Of a stretch of 23,388 nt of DNA, positions 6,985 through 14,651 are shown piece by piece. Each line of letters starts with the position of its first letter. The first letter of the stretch is position 1. The position numbers and the translations under genes were made by a program. The DNA lies in contig JBGTBQ010000200.1 of assembly GCA_041749275.1 (NCBI GenBank), positions 1 through 23,388 of the forward strand. The letters run 5' to 3'. Below the pieces are notes generated by a model. It worked only from the letters and a program-made list of their open reading frames with translations. It was not told the DNA's origin and did no database searches. The stretch is from JBGTBQ01 sp041749275. GTDB lineage: Bacteria > Acidobacteriota > Blastocatellia > Pyrinomonadales > Pyrinomonadaceae.

Positions 6985-8391
6985 TTACTCTTCGGCGCGC
7001 AGTGCGCGTTGCGAATCGAATTGGCGACGGTATTGCTCGCGCCCGCGTTGGCGCATCTCTTCGGTTTTTAACTTAGCCTGACCGGCCTTTCGTTCAAACT
7101 CCTGTTCGGCCTGTGCAACGCCCGGCCACATACGCCCGCCCAACTTCCCAAGCGTCTCCTCGTCATAGGTGAAACCGAACTCGCTCACGCTCGCGGGCGC
7201 GACCAGATATTTATCGGAGAGGCCCATCGCCGAGAAGGGGAAATCACGCGCCCAGTCGTGGTGAAAACAGACGCGCATGTTCGAGGGATTGACGGAGACG
7301 AGGCCATGCGTGACGCAGTTGGCGTCGTCAATCTGGAAGCGACTTCGCAGCACCTGCGTCAGGAGTCGGCCCGAAACGAGTTGGGCCTCGGTCAAACGCT
7401 CGCCGCTCGCGTCCGCCGACATCGTGGTCTCGAAACAGACGCCGAGGAAGCTCTCGTTCAGCCCGACGTAGACGCCGCGCGCGTCGGCCCACACGGAGTT
7501 GCCGGCGTGGTTCGCCGCGTCCTCGTCGCGCACGACGCGGTAAATCTGGCCGAAGCGGTCAATGACGTAGTTGTAAGAACTGTTCTTCCTGACGTACTCG
7601 ACCAGACCGCGAGTGCGCGTTTCGATGGACTCACTGTTCCCCTCGTTGAAAGGCACGAGGTGGCTCTCGGAGGTGTGATAGACGATGCCCACGGGCTTGC
7701 TGTTCGCCTCCGGCTCCCGCTCACCGCCCGGCTTGAAGATGTAATAACTGCGTGGCCGCGTCTCGGTCGCGTAGTCGTTAAGGATGCGCGCGCCGTTGCT
7801 GTAGCGTTCGTAATGGTCCTTCTCTTCGACGAGCCAGACCTTTTCAGGGCTGTAATCGGGAAGGCTCGCGGCGGCGACCTGTGTGAAGACATGATCCTGC
7901 GTGGCGGTCGCGCCGGCGGGGCCGCTCGCCGTGCCGTAACGCTCGGTCAGTTGCGTGTTGACATACCGCGCCGACCATGCGGCGGCGCGATAAACCCCGA
8001 ACACGATGACGGCCAGCAGCGCCGCGCTCACGGCGAAGAAGGCAGTCCGGAACTGATAGCACTTAAAGAAGATACGGGCCGTGAGGGGCGCGCGGCTGCG
8101 TAGACTGAGCAGGCCATGCCCACGCCACGAAACGGACGGGAGCAACCTCCTCGTCTCGCGGAAAATCAGGTGGTAGAGCCAGACTTTGAGGAGCTGATCG
8201 TAGAGGTAGGTCTTCTTGATGAACTCCAGTCTCGTGAGCTTCTCGTCCAGCGCGGCGCGGAGCGCGGCCTGCTGCGCCAGTGTGCTTTTCAGGAAGCGGA
8301 GACGGACTTCGGGCCGGTCGAAAAAGTGCGCGTAACTCTCGACCACCCTTGAGTAGTAAGCGGTCGGGTCTGGGGGCAGCGTCTGGCTCAT
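6985..8391 (-). CDS. Membrane-anchored N-acetylmuramoyl-L-alanine amidase (Amidase_2/PGRP fold)
   Basis: This enzyme should cut the bond between MurNAc and the stem peptide of peptidoglycan. Of its 468 residues the first ~112 are basic and helical (predicted cytoplasmic), then one span follows (FFAVSAALLAVIVFGVYRAA, about 118-137). The Amidase_2 domain runs from about 230 to 385: PVGIVYHTSESH (His239), YNYVIDRFGQIYRVV, NHAG (His295), THGLVSVNPSNMRVCFHHDW (His362, Cys375). His239, His362 and Cys375 fit the zinc-ligand pattern of T7-lysozyme/PGRP-type amidases. A charged helical tail ends the protein. The start has GGAAG seven bases upstream. It lies 77 bp after a SPOR gene on the same strand. 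A type II membrane amidase with a sizeable cytoplasmic N-terminal region is unusual; most such enzymes are soluble or lipoproteins. Confidence 0.87.
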   Translation of the reverse strand: MSQTLPPDPTAYYSRVVESYAHFFDRPEVRLRFLKSTLAQQAALRAALDEKLTRLEFIKKTYLYDQLLKVWLYHLIFRETRRLLPSVSWRGHGLLSLRSRAPLTARIFFKCYQFRTAFFAVSAALLAVIVFGVYRAAAWSARYVNTQLTERYGTASGPAGATATQDHVFTQVAAASLPDYSPEKVWLVEEKDHYERYSNGARILNDYATETRPRSYYIFKPGGEREPEANSKPVGIVYHTSESHLVPFNEGNSESIETRTRGLVEYVRKNSSYNYVIDRFGQIYRVVRDEDAANHAGNSVWADARGVYVGLNESFLGVCFETTMSADASGERLTEAQLVSGRLLTQVLRSRFQIDDANCVTHGLVSVNPSNMRVCFHHDWARDFPFSAMGLSDKYLVAPASVSEFGFTYDEETLGKLGGRMWPGVAQAEQEFERKAGQAKLKTEEMRQRGREQYRRQFDSQRALRAEE

Positions 8392-8468
8392 GGCGTAACT
8401 TCCGCCTGACGGCGGCGTGGCGCCGGCTAGACGGTCGGAACCGCGCGCCGGCTACTGCTTGTCGCTCC

Positions 8469-9062
8469 TTACTCCTGCACTGCCGCGATAATCGTATTGC
8501 CAACAGCGCCCGAAGCACGCAGCTTATTTTCGTGTTGCTTTGCCTCTTCGCGCAAAGCGAAGCGTCCCGAATAGACGCGATACCATGTTCCGCGTTTTTC
8601 CAACTCGACCGTCGCAACGCGCGCCTCGAAACCCGCCGCGCGCAAACCCGACACGCGCTCGTTGGCTTCGGAAACAGTGCTGTATGAGCCTGCCTGCACG
8701 GCATACCCGGCCACGCCCGCCACGCTCGCCGCTCCAACCGGCTCCGGCGCGGCGGCGGCGGCTGGTTCGCGGTCAGACGGTTCGTCCGTCACCGGCGCAT
8801 CCGCGGCGCGGGACGGTTTCGCGTCTTGGCTCGTCGCGTTGTTAGAGACCGTTGGAATCTCCTGAAAATTCTGGTTGGCCCCGTTGTTCCGCACCACCTC
8901 CGGAGCGGCGAGTTGGCGCCCGTTGCCCAACCCCAGCCAACTAGAGAGAGAGACCATGGCGATCAAGCACGCCGCGGAGAGCACTAAAACCACGGGCTTG
9001 AATCTTAACAAGCTTACTTCGACGGCGTACCCGTCTTGGTCTACCTGTGTTGATTTGCTCAT
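8469..9062 (-). CDS. SPOR-domain protein with single membrane anchor
   Basis: A 197-residue bitopic protein: a short cytoplasmic N-terminus, a span (PVVLVLSAACLIAMVSLSSW, about residues 23-42), an Ala/Pro/Glu-rich linker, and a C-terminal SPOR domain (AGYAVQAGSYSTVSEANERV through WYRVYSGRFALREEAKQHEN). It is the classic layout of FtsN/DamX-like septal proteins, which bind denuded glycan. I chose the ATG at 9062. The frame continues upstream to a TTG at 9179, but the extra 39 residues are not SPOR-protein-like and a TTG start is less likely. It is the first gene of the minus-strand set that continues into the amidase and perhaps the actin-like protein. Confidence 0.85.
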   Translation of the reverse strand: MSKSTQVDQDGYAVEVSLLRFKPVVLVLSAACLIAMVSLSSWLGLGNGRQLAAPEVVRNNGANQNFQEIPTVSNNATSQDAKPSRAADAPVTDEPSDREPAAAAAPEPVGAASVAGVAGYAVQAGSYSTVSEANERVSGLRAAGFEARVATVELEKRGTWYRVYSGRFALREEAKQHENKLRASGAVGNTIIAAVQE

Positions 9063-9605
9063 AAGCAGTTGGGCGCCGCTGATGGCGGCGGGTGGAACGC
9101 AGGCTGGTTCCGATTTAATTGTGTGGGTCTCGCCCGTCGGACAGGTGCCGCGCGAGGAATTCCAAATTCTATTAGACAATTTATATGCCAGTGAGTCGCT
9201 TCTTTCCTCGCTCGTCGTCGGTCCCGCCCACTGACCTGAATGCTGAATATGCGGCGCGACAGGGTGAGTTAGGAAAGAGCAGTGCGCGCGGCGAGCCGCC
9301 TTGAAGTGGTCATCGTGACAAACTTTGTCATCTTGACATGACTTTTTTTGCTATTTGACCGGTGTCGGTCATTTTGAAAATATGTCTAGATGTAGAACAA
9401 CCGATTTCTCCGCGTCTGTGCAGGTTTGACTTGCCCCCATTGGCGGCATGTCTCTTGCTTGAGGTCAAGAGCGCTCCTCGCACGACGCAGGCAAGTCCAC
9501 CTTAAGGTTTGTACAAAATAAAGAAGCGACCAGCGGGCTACAAACTACTTCCACCCTTCACCTCTCCGCCCCGGAAGGCCCGTATTCACTTCACAAAAAC
9601 TGCTT
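9063..9605. promoter_or_regulatory. Divergent intergenic region with small palindromes
   Basis: This 543-bp gap separates the divergent SPOR and GGDEF-EAL genes and must hold both promoters. It contains a perfect palindrome TGACAAA-C-TTTGTCA (9316-9330) and GACC-N6-GGTC (9357-9370). There is also CTCTTG-N8-CAAGAG around 9453-9472. A weak plus-strand promoter candidate is TTGACC at 9355-9360, 17 bp, then AAATAT at 9378-9383, about 220 bp before the GGDEF-EAL start. No gene is recognised. Confidence 0.4.
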
Positions 9606-12113
9606 ATGATCATTGTTAACAGTGACCGTGCGAGTAAGTCGCTGGCTTGGGTGAGCATCGCGCTTGGAGTGTGTGCGCTGCTGCTCTCATTCAACGGGCA
9701 GGATTTGTGGAGACCGGACGCGAGGCTCGCGTTTCTGACGCTCTTCACCCTGAGCGTCGGCGCGACGGTGTTGGTAAAAGTCCCGAAGGCGAAGGCATAT
9801 ATCGCGGCGTCCGACGTGGCGGTCTTCGTTGCGATTTTGCTCTACGACAATTCGGTCGCGACGCCGCTCGCCGCCCTTGCGACCCTGACCGCGGCGATTC
9901 GCTTCGACCGACGCCTGACGCGCCCGCTGGTCGCTGCCGCGCTCGCCGCCGTGGCGACTTTCGTCTCCGCATGGGGTGCGAATCAACTCGCGGCATGGGG
10001 AGTCGTCCCGCAGTCCGCACTCCTCGGAATCAATCTATTTATCATGGCCGCCGTGCGCGCCGTTATCAGTGCCGCGCCCGCGGCGTGCGCCACTGTAATG
10101 GCGAAAGGGCAGAGCCGGATCGTCACCTACTTTTCGACATCCGTGTGGGGCTTCGTCGTCTATCTCTTCATGGCATCAATAGCCGGGCTAGTCGGCACGG
10201 CGTCCGCGTGGGTGAGCGTTGACGTTGCCTTCGCGGTGCTTGCGGCTGTGGGTCTTGCCTATCATGCGTGCAGCCTCTATATGAAGGAGGGCACGGCGCG
10301 GCAAGGCGAGGGAACGCCGGACGGACGCCTCTCGCTACCCTCGGAAGGCAGCGAGAGTTTGCGCCGCGCCTTCAACGACGCTCCGACGGGGATGGCGATC
10401 CTCTCAGCGCGGGGCGACTTGCTCAGGGTGAATCGCTCGTTGGGTAAGATGCTGGGCCGCTCCGAGGAGGAGTTGCTCAGATCGGGCATTCAGGAATTCG
10501 TCCACCCCGACGACCTCGGCCCGGTGCTGGCCGGGGTCAAAGATGTCATCAAGGGCAAGGAGCTATACCTGCGGACGGACATCCGGCATCCGCTGAAGGA
10601 CGGCGCGACGGCTTGGGCGCATTGGAGCGTGGGCCGTTTCTTCGCGCCTTACACCGATGAGGTGCGGCTGATCCTTCAGGCGCAGGACGTGACCGGGCGG
10701 AAGCTGGCGGAAGAAAAGTTATTGCACGACGCCTGCCATGACATTCTCACCGGCCTCCCCAATCGCGCGCTCTTCATAGACCACGTCAAACTGAGCATCT
10801 CGCGCGCGCGCCGACGTGAGGGCAGCCTGTTTGCCGTCCTGTTCCTCGACCTCGACCGCTTCAAGATCATCAATGATTCTCTCGGCCACATGGTCGGCGA
10901 CGAACTGCTGATTATCGTCGCGCGCCGCCTCGAACGTTGCGTGCGGGAGGGCGACACCGTGGCGCGCGTCGGCGGTGACGAGTTCATGGTGCTGCTCGAT
11001 GATTTGCAGGACATCGGCGAAGCGATCACCGTCGCCGAGCGCATCCAGAACGATGTCAAAATCCCGATCAACATCAACGGGCACGAGGTCTTTACCACTA
11101 TGAGCATCGGCATCGCGCCGTGCTCGGCGGAGTACGACAACCCCGAAGACATCATGCGCGACGCCGACACGGCGATGTACCGCGCCAAATCGCTTGGTAA
11201 GGCGCGGCACGAAGTCTTCGACAAGACGATGCATGCCTTTGCCGTCAATCTCCTGCAATTGGAGACCGATCTCAGGAAGGCGCTCGAACGCGATCAGTTC
11301 TTTATCCATTATCAGCCCATCGTATCGCTCGACTCATTCCACATCCGCGGCTTCGAGGCGCTGGTACGCTGGGCGCATCCGGAGCGCGGCTTCATCTCGC
11401 CGATGGACTTCATCCCCGTCGCCGAAGAAACCGGACTCATCGTCGCCCTCGGCGAGTGGACTTTGCACGAGGCTTGCCGGCAGATGCACCACTGGCAGCA
11501 TGAGTTTCCTTCGCAAGACCCGATGTTTATCAGCGTGAACCTTTCGACTAAGCAGTTCAATCAGCCCAACCTGATCGAACAGGTCAGCGACATCCTACGC
11601 ACGACCGGTCTCAACCCGCGCGCTCTGAAACTTGAAATCACCGAGAGCGCCGTGATGGAGAACATCGAGGTGGCGACCGAGATGCTGCGGCAGTTGCGCG
11701 CCCTCGGCGTCCAACTTTCGATAGACGACTTTGGCACCGGCTACTCCTCGCTCTCCTACCTCCACCGCTTTCCGATTGACACGCTCAAGATTGATCGCTC
11801 GTTCGTTTCGCGGATGTCCGGCAACAATGAGAACACGGAGATCGTCCGCACCATCGTCGTGCTGGCGCAGAACCTCGGTATGGACGTGGTGGCCGAGGGC
11901 GTCGAGACCAACGAACAGCTCGCGCTCCTGCGCCAACTCGGCTGCGAGTACGGACAGGGCTACTACTTCTCAAGACCTGTGAGCGATGTCGAAGCCGGAC
12001 GGATTATCGCCGATACCCGCGCGCTCCAACCCGACCGCGCGATAGGCGATGGGCGGCGCTTACCGCGAATCAACGTCGAACCGGGAACATACACGGCGAC
12101 CCCAGCCGCATAG
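9606..12113 (+). CDS. Membrane PAS-GGDEF-EAL bifunctional c-di-GMP enzyme
   Basis: An 835-residue protein. Residues 10-225 are a multi-span membrane sensor (about six to seven hydrophobic segments) that I cannot assign to MASE1 or MHYT. Residues ~250-368 are a PAS domain ending in DVTGRKLAEEKL. The GGDEF domain (about 375-535) has GGDEF at 456-460 and an RxxD inhibitory site (R447, D450) five residues before it. The EAL domain (about 555-800) has EALVRW (584-589), FISVNLS, LKLEITES, DDFGTG (707-712), LKIDRSF and EGVET. All signature residues for both diguanylate cyclase and phosphodiesterase are present, so either activity is possible and direction may be set by the membrane/PAS input. A PilZ gene follows 17 bp downstream. 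The ribosome site before ATG 9606 is weak. Confidence 0.95.
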   Translation: MIIVNSDRASKSLAWVSIALGVCALLLSFNGQDLWRPDARLAFLTLFTLSVGATVLVKVPKAKAYIAASDVAVFVAILLYDNSVATPLAALATLTAAIRFDRRLTRPLVAAALAAVATFVSAWGANQLAAWGVVPQSALLGINLFIMAAVRAVISAAPAACATVMAKGQSRIVTYFSTSVWGFVVYLFMASIAGLVGTASAWVSVDVAFAVLAAVGLAYHACSLYMKEGTARQGEGTPDGRLSLPSEGSESLRRAFNDAPTGMAILSARGDLLRVNRSLGKMLGRSEEELLRSGIQEFVHPDDLGPVLAGVKDVIKGKELYLRTDIRHPLKDGATAWAHWSVGRFFAPYTDEVRLILQAQDVTGRKLAEEKLLHDACHDILTGLPNRALFIDHVKLSISRARRREGSLFAVLFLDLDRFKIINDSLGHMVGDELLIIVARRLERCVREGDTVARVGGDEFMVLLDDLQDIGEAITVAERIQNDVKIPININGHEVFTTMSIGIAPCSAEYDNPEDIMRDADTAMYRAKSLGKARHEVFDKTMHAFAVNLLQLETDLRKALERDQFFIHYQPIVSLDSFHIRGFEALVRWAHPERGFISPMDFIPVAEETGLIVALGEWTLHEACRQMHHWQHEFPSQDPMFISVNLSTKQFNQPNLIEQVSDILRTTGLNPRALKLEITESAVMENIEVATEMLRQLRALGVQLSIDDFGTGYSSLSYLHRFPIDTLKIDRSFVSRMSGNNENTEIVRTIVVLAQNLGMDVVAEGVETNEQLALLRQLGCEYGQGYYFSRPVSDVEAGRIIADTRALQPDRAIGDGRRLPRINVEPGTYTATPAA

Positions 12114-12130
12114 CTTTAGCGAGGGTTAAT

Positions 12131-12487
12131 ATGTTAGACGAACGGAGAACAAGCGAGAGATTCCGGGGTAATTTGGAAGCGACGTGGGAGGGAGTCGTCT
12201 CGCGTCAGCGCGGCACACTGGTGGATATAAGTTTGACCGGGTGTTTCATCCTGACCCCGGATGAAGTGCAGCAGCATGAACTCGTCCGCCTCGAAATCGA
12301 GGCCCCGACCAACCGCACTATCTATTTGTGGGCCGAGGTGGTCTACAAGATACCGGAGATGGGATTCGCGCTCTGCTTCACGGGGGCTGACGAAAAAGAG
12401 TCGGACATGCTCAAACTGCTGCTCGATTATCTCCGCGAGGGGCAGGACGACGGTGTCGTCCCGTCGTCACTCCAGACCGTCTCGTGA
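12131..12487 (+). CDS. PilZ domain c-di-GMP receptor
   Basis: A single-domain PilZ protein of 118 residues with both c-di-GMP contacts: RRTSER (R6 and R10, the RxxxR motif) and DISLTG (D32, S34, G37, the D/NxSxxG motif). The beta-barrel continues through LVRLEIEAPTN and LWAEVVYKI, with a C-terminal helix (MLKLLLDYL). GAGGG (12121-12125) lies five bases before the ATG. It sits 17 bp behind the GGDEF-EAL gene and is almost surely co-transcribed, so it is likely to read c-di-GMP made or destroyed by that enzyme. The output (motility, exopolysaccharide, pili) cannot be told from the window. Confidence 0.92.
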   Translation: MLDERRTSERFRGNLEATWEGVVSRQRGTLVDISLTGCFILTPDEVQQHELVRLEIEAPTNRTIYLWAEVVYKIPEMGFALCFTGADEKESDMLKLLLDYLREGQDDGVVPSSLQTVS

Positions 12488-12541
12488 GCACGGCGTCGCG
12501 CGGCCTGTCGTGGGCCGCGCGATGCGGACCAGCGTGACCAC

Positions 12542-12600
12542 GAGGAGAAGAAGGGCAAGAAGAACAGGCATCGTGCATTCTTCTTGCCCTTCTTCTCTTC
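12542..12600. terminator. Hairpin between converging PilZ genes (bidirectional terminator candidate)
   Basis: Arms 12542-12564 and 12578-12600 pair over 23 bp with one G-T pair, and the loop is 13 nt. The arms are purine-only and pyrimidine-only (GAAGAAGGGCAAGAAGAA type). The hairpin lies 55 bp after one gene's stop and 113 bp after the other's. No clean T-tract follows, so termination is probable rather than certain. Confidence 0.6.
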
Positions 12601-12712
12601 GCGGTCAACTTTGTTCGGGCGCGCTTCGCTCTCGCTTCGGCCCCGCCCCATCGCAAACCACATCGCATCAAACGGGCGGCTCACCGGCATCAACCGAGAG
12701 CGCTCATGCGGA

Positions 12713-13030
12713 CTACGCGCCTCCGATCAATCCGCGAAGCGCCTCCGTCTCAACAGGCGTGAGGTCGGCGAAGGACAACTCGAACCCGACCTTCTCCATG
12801 CTGTAGAGCACGGTCGCCCGCAGCGGCAGCCAGCGCTGTTCGGGCAGCCAGAGCTTGATGTGCATCTCCATGCCGTCCTTCGCCCAAGCCTTCGTCTTGA
12901 CGAAGCAACGCTTGATGCTGAGGCTTGTCACCATACCATTGCGCGGCGTATCGTCGTTCAAGCCAAAGGTGCAGGGGACGGTAACCTTCTTTCGGTTATC
13001 CTGACTTTTTTCTGTTGGGGTATCAATCAT
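12713..13030 (-). CDS. Divergent PilZ-like protein
   Basis: A 105-residue protein with the PilZ-like layout: RKKVTVPCTFGL, a strand, then VTSLSIKRCFVKT, LWLPEQRWLPLRATVLYSM, VGFELSFADL and a C-terminal helix. The c-di-GMP motifs are degenerate: the region that should read D/NxSxxG reads SLSIKRCF, and only one Arg of RxxxR is apparent. It is therefore probably a PilZ-fold protein that binds c-di-GMP poorly or not at all. It starts at the ATG complementary to 13028-13030, with no strong ribosome site. It converges on the canonical PilZ gene. Confidence 0.6.
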   Translation of the reverse strand: MIDTPTEKSQDNRKKVTVPCTFGLNDDTPRNGMVTSLSIKRCFVKTKAWAKDGMEMHIKLWLPEQRWLPLRATVLYSMEKVGFELSFADLTPVETEALRGLIGGA

Positions 13031-13297
13031 ATCGGTCGGGTCGGCAGCTCGGTTTGTTAAAGTGTCTCGCGGAAAGACCAGTTATGGTCATGTATCCGGG
13101 CACGGCAAGTAAATGACAGCAAATTAAAGGCCGGACTCGGATGGTCTACTTTATCGCGCCCGATAAAAGTCCGAACCCGAAAGCTTTTCACAGCGTTCTT
13201 GTTGCGGAAGGGCAGTTGATTATTTCCTGAATCAGTTCAACAGGTCTCGCGGGGTTGGCTTCTAAAAGCCGCCGCGGGATTCGGAGAAGGATAAAAT
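13031..13297. promoter_or_regulatory. Divergent intergenic region with nested inverted repeat
   Basis: TTTATCG-CGCC-CGATAAA (13150-13167) is nested inside CGGACT (13132-13137) and AGTCCG (13169-13174). It lies between the divergent PilZ-like and DUF4097 genes. It may be an operator or an RNA hairpin; no -35/-10 pair is convincing. Confidence 0.35.
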
Positions 13298-14179
13298 ATG
13301 AAAGGTCGCATCTTCATCGCCGTCATTCTCATCATCGCCGCCGCTTTCGTCGGTCGGCAGATGTCAGGGCGCCACGGCGCAAGTTCTATCGCCGGGCGCG
13401 AAGAGACGCGCCAGACGTATCCGCTCGACGCGGGCGCCGAAGTCGAGGTGCGCGGCATCAATGGCTCGGTCGAGGTCAACACCGCCGAGACGGTGTTCGC
13501 CGACGTTTCCATCATCCGCACCGCCGAGAACGAGGACGATCTGGAGCATAGCCGCATCGTCGTTGAGCATACCGAGTCGCGCCTCGTCATCCGTGGCGAG
13601 GGGAAGAAGAGCGGTTTCTGGCGTCGGCTGTGGGGCGGCGGCGGCAACGTCCGTCAGCAGATCGTGCTGACCCTCCCGCGCGGCGTGGAGCTTGAGACGA
13701 AGGGCGTCAACGGCCCCGTGAAGATCGGCGAGGTTGACGGGGCCGTCTCCGTGAGCGGCATCAACGGTCGCGTCGAGGTGGCGCAGGCCGTGGGCCGCTC
13801 CGAGGTGAAGGGCATCAACGGCACGGTGAAGGTCGCCGTCTCGCGGCTCGGCGCCGATGGGATGGAAGTAACGGGCGTCAACGGTAAAGTCGAGATCGAG
13901 TTGAAGGAGAATCTGAACGCCGACATCAGCGTGAAGGGTCTCAACGGCAGTTTCACGCTCGACGTGCCGAACGTCACGATGCAGGAGAAGGAGAACCGCT
14001 CGAACATGCGCGCGCGCCTCGGCACGGGCGGCACGCCCGTCAACATCACAGGTGTCAACGGCAACGTGAGTTTCGCATCGAGCGCGCCCGCCGCTTCGAC
14101 GCTCCCGGTCAGCGCCGCTCCGTCTGTGCCGCCCGCACGTCGTTCTGCTCCTCCGGCTCCGCCCGCGCCCCGGCAGTGA
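13298..14179 (+). CDS. DUF4097-type beta-repeat exported protein
   Basis: Residues 1-21 form an N-terminal signal or anchor helix (MKGRIFIAVILIIAAAFVG). The rest is a beta-strand repeat domain with seven G-[IVL]-NG motifs: GINGSV, GVNGPV, GINGRV, GINGTV, GVNGKV, GLNGSF and GVNGNV. This spacing of about 20-30 residues is typical of DUF4097/DUF2807-like right-handed beta-helix proteins. The last ~40 residues are an Ala/Pro/Ser tail. A good ribosome site (GAGAAGG) precedes the ATG. No enzymatic residues are seen; the function is unknown, possibly an envelope-associated scaffold. Confidence 0.8.
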   Translation: MKGRIFIAVILIIAAAFVGRQMSGRHGASSIAGREETRQTYPLDAGAEVEVRGINGSVEVNTAETVFADVSIIRTAENEDDLEHSRIVVEHTESRLVIRGEGKKSGFWRRLWGGGGNVRQQIVLTLPRGVELETKGVNGPVKIGEVDGAVSVSGINGRVEVAQAVGRSEVKGINGTVKVAVSRLGADGMEVTGVNGKVEIELKENLNADISVKGLNGSFTLDVPNVTMQEKENRSNMRARLGTGGTPVNITGVNGNVSFASSAPAASTLPVSAAPSVPPARRSAPPAPPAPRQ

Positions 14180-14244
14180 GAGTCCATCGCGGCGCGAACC
14201 GAGAAAAGTTCTCAGCCGGCCCTGAAAGCGTTGTTCAAGAAGAA

Positions 14245-14273
14245 AGCCCGCTCCACTTGCAACGGAGCGGGCT
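14245..14273. terminator. Bidirectional hairpin terminator
   Basis: A 10-bp perfect stem (AGCCCGCTCC, 14245-14254, with GGAGCGGGCT, 14264-14273) has a 9-nt loop. It is flanked by AGAAGAA on the left and GTCGTTTG on the right and lies between the converging DUF4097 and cupin genes. Confidence 0.7.
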
Positions 14274-14294
14274 GTCGTTTGTGAGTTCACCTCG

Positions 14295-14633
14295 TCAAGC
14301 TTCCTCGCCGCCCTCCGGGCCGTAGAAGACGACCCACACGGCGATGTCTTCGGTGAAGTTCTCGAAGCGGTGCGGGACGCCCGCCGGGACGAACAGCACG
14401 TCGCCCGGCGCGAAGCGGTCGCGCCCCTCGCCGTTGACGAACTCGCCGCTGCCACTCATCACAACGTACAACTCGTCGCGTGTGTGCGGTTGCTGCGGGT
14501 CGCGTCCACGCGGCGCGTAGACCTCGACCGAGAGCGTGCCGTGCGCGAGCACCTCGACGAACCGCTCGCCGTTCGGGCCGGGCAGTCGCTCCAACGCTTC
14601 AGCTAACGTTACTTTGCGTCGTGCATCAGACAT
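14295..14633 (-). CDS. Small cupin-domain protein
   Basis: A single-cupin protein of 112 residues. The first cupin motif is SVEVYAPRGRDPQQPHTRDE followed by LYVVMSGSGEF, and the second is GDVLFVPAGVPHRFEN. The first motif carries one clear His and Glu (PHTRDELY) in place of the usual HxH(x)3-4E. The metal site may therefore lack one ligand or use Asp, as in many small stress or sugar-type cupins. It lies 18 bp after the PQQ-propeller gene on the same strand and is probably co-transcribed. The substrate is unknown. Confidence 0.85.
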   Translation of the reverse strand: MSDARRKVTLAEALERLPGPNGERFVEVLAHGTLSVEVYAPRGRDPQQPHTRDELYVVMSGSGEFVNGEGRDRFAPGDVLFVPAGVPHRFENFTEDIAVWVVFYGPEGGEEA

Positions 14634-14651
14634 AAACTCAAAAGCCTTCTT

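Noticed and set aside
7258..8103. Plus-strand 281-residue open frame
   Set aside because: It is antisense to the amidase domain with its zinc ligands; no independent ribosome site or family motif.
13364..14455. Minus-strand 363-residue open frame
   Set aside because: It runs through DUF4097 antisense, across the terminator hairpin and into the cupin gene in a different frame; it is Arg/Ala/Ser-rich with no motif.
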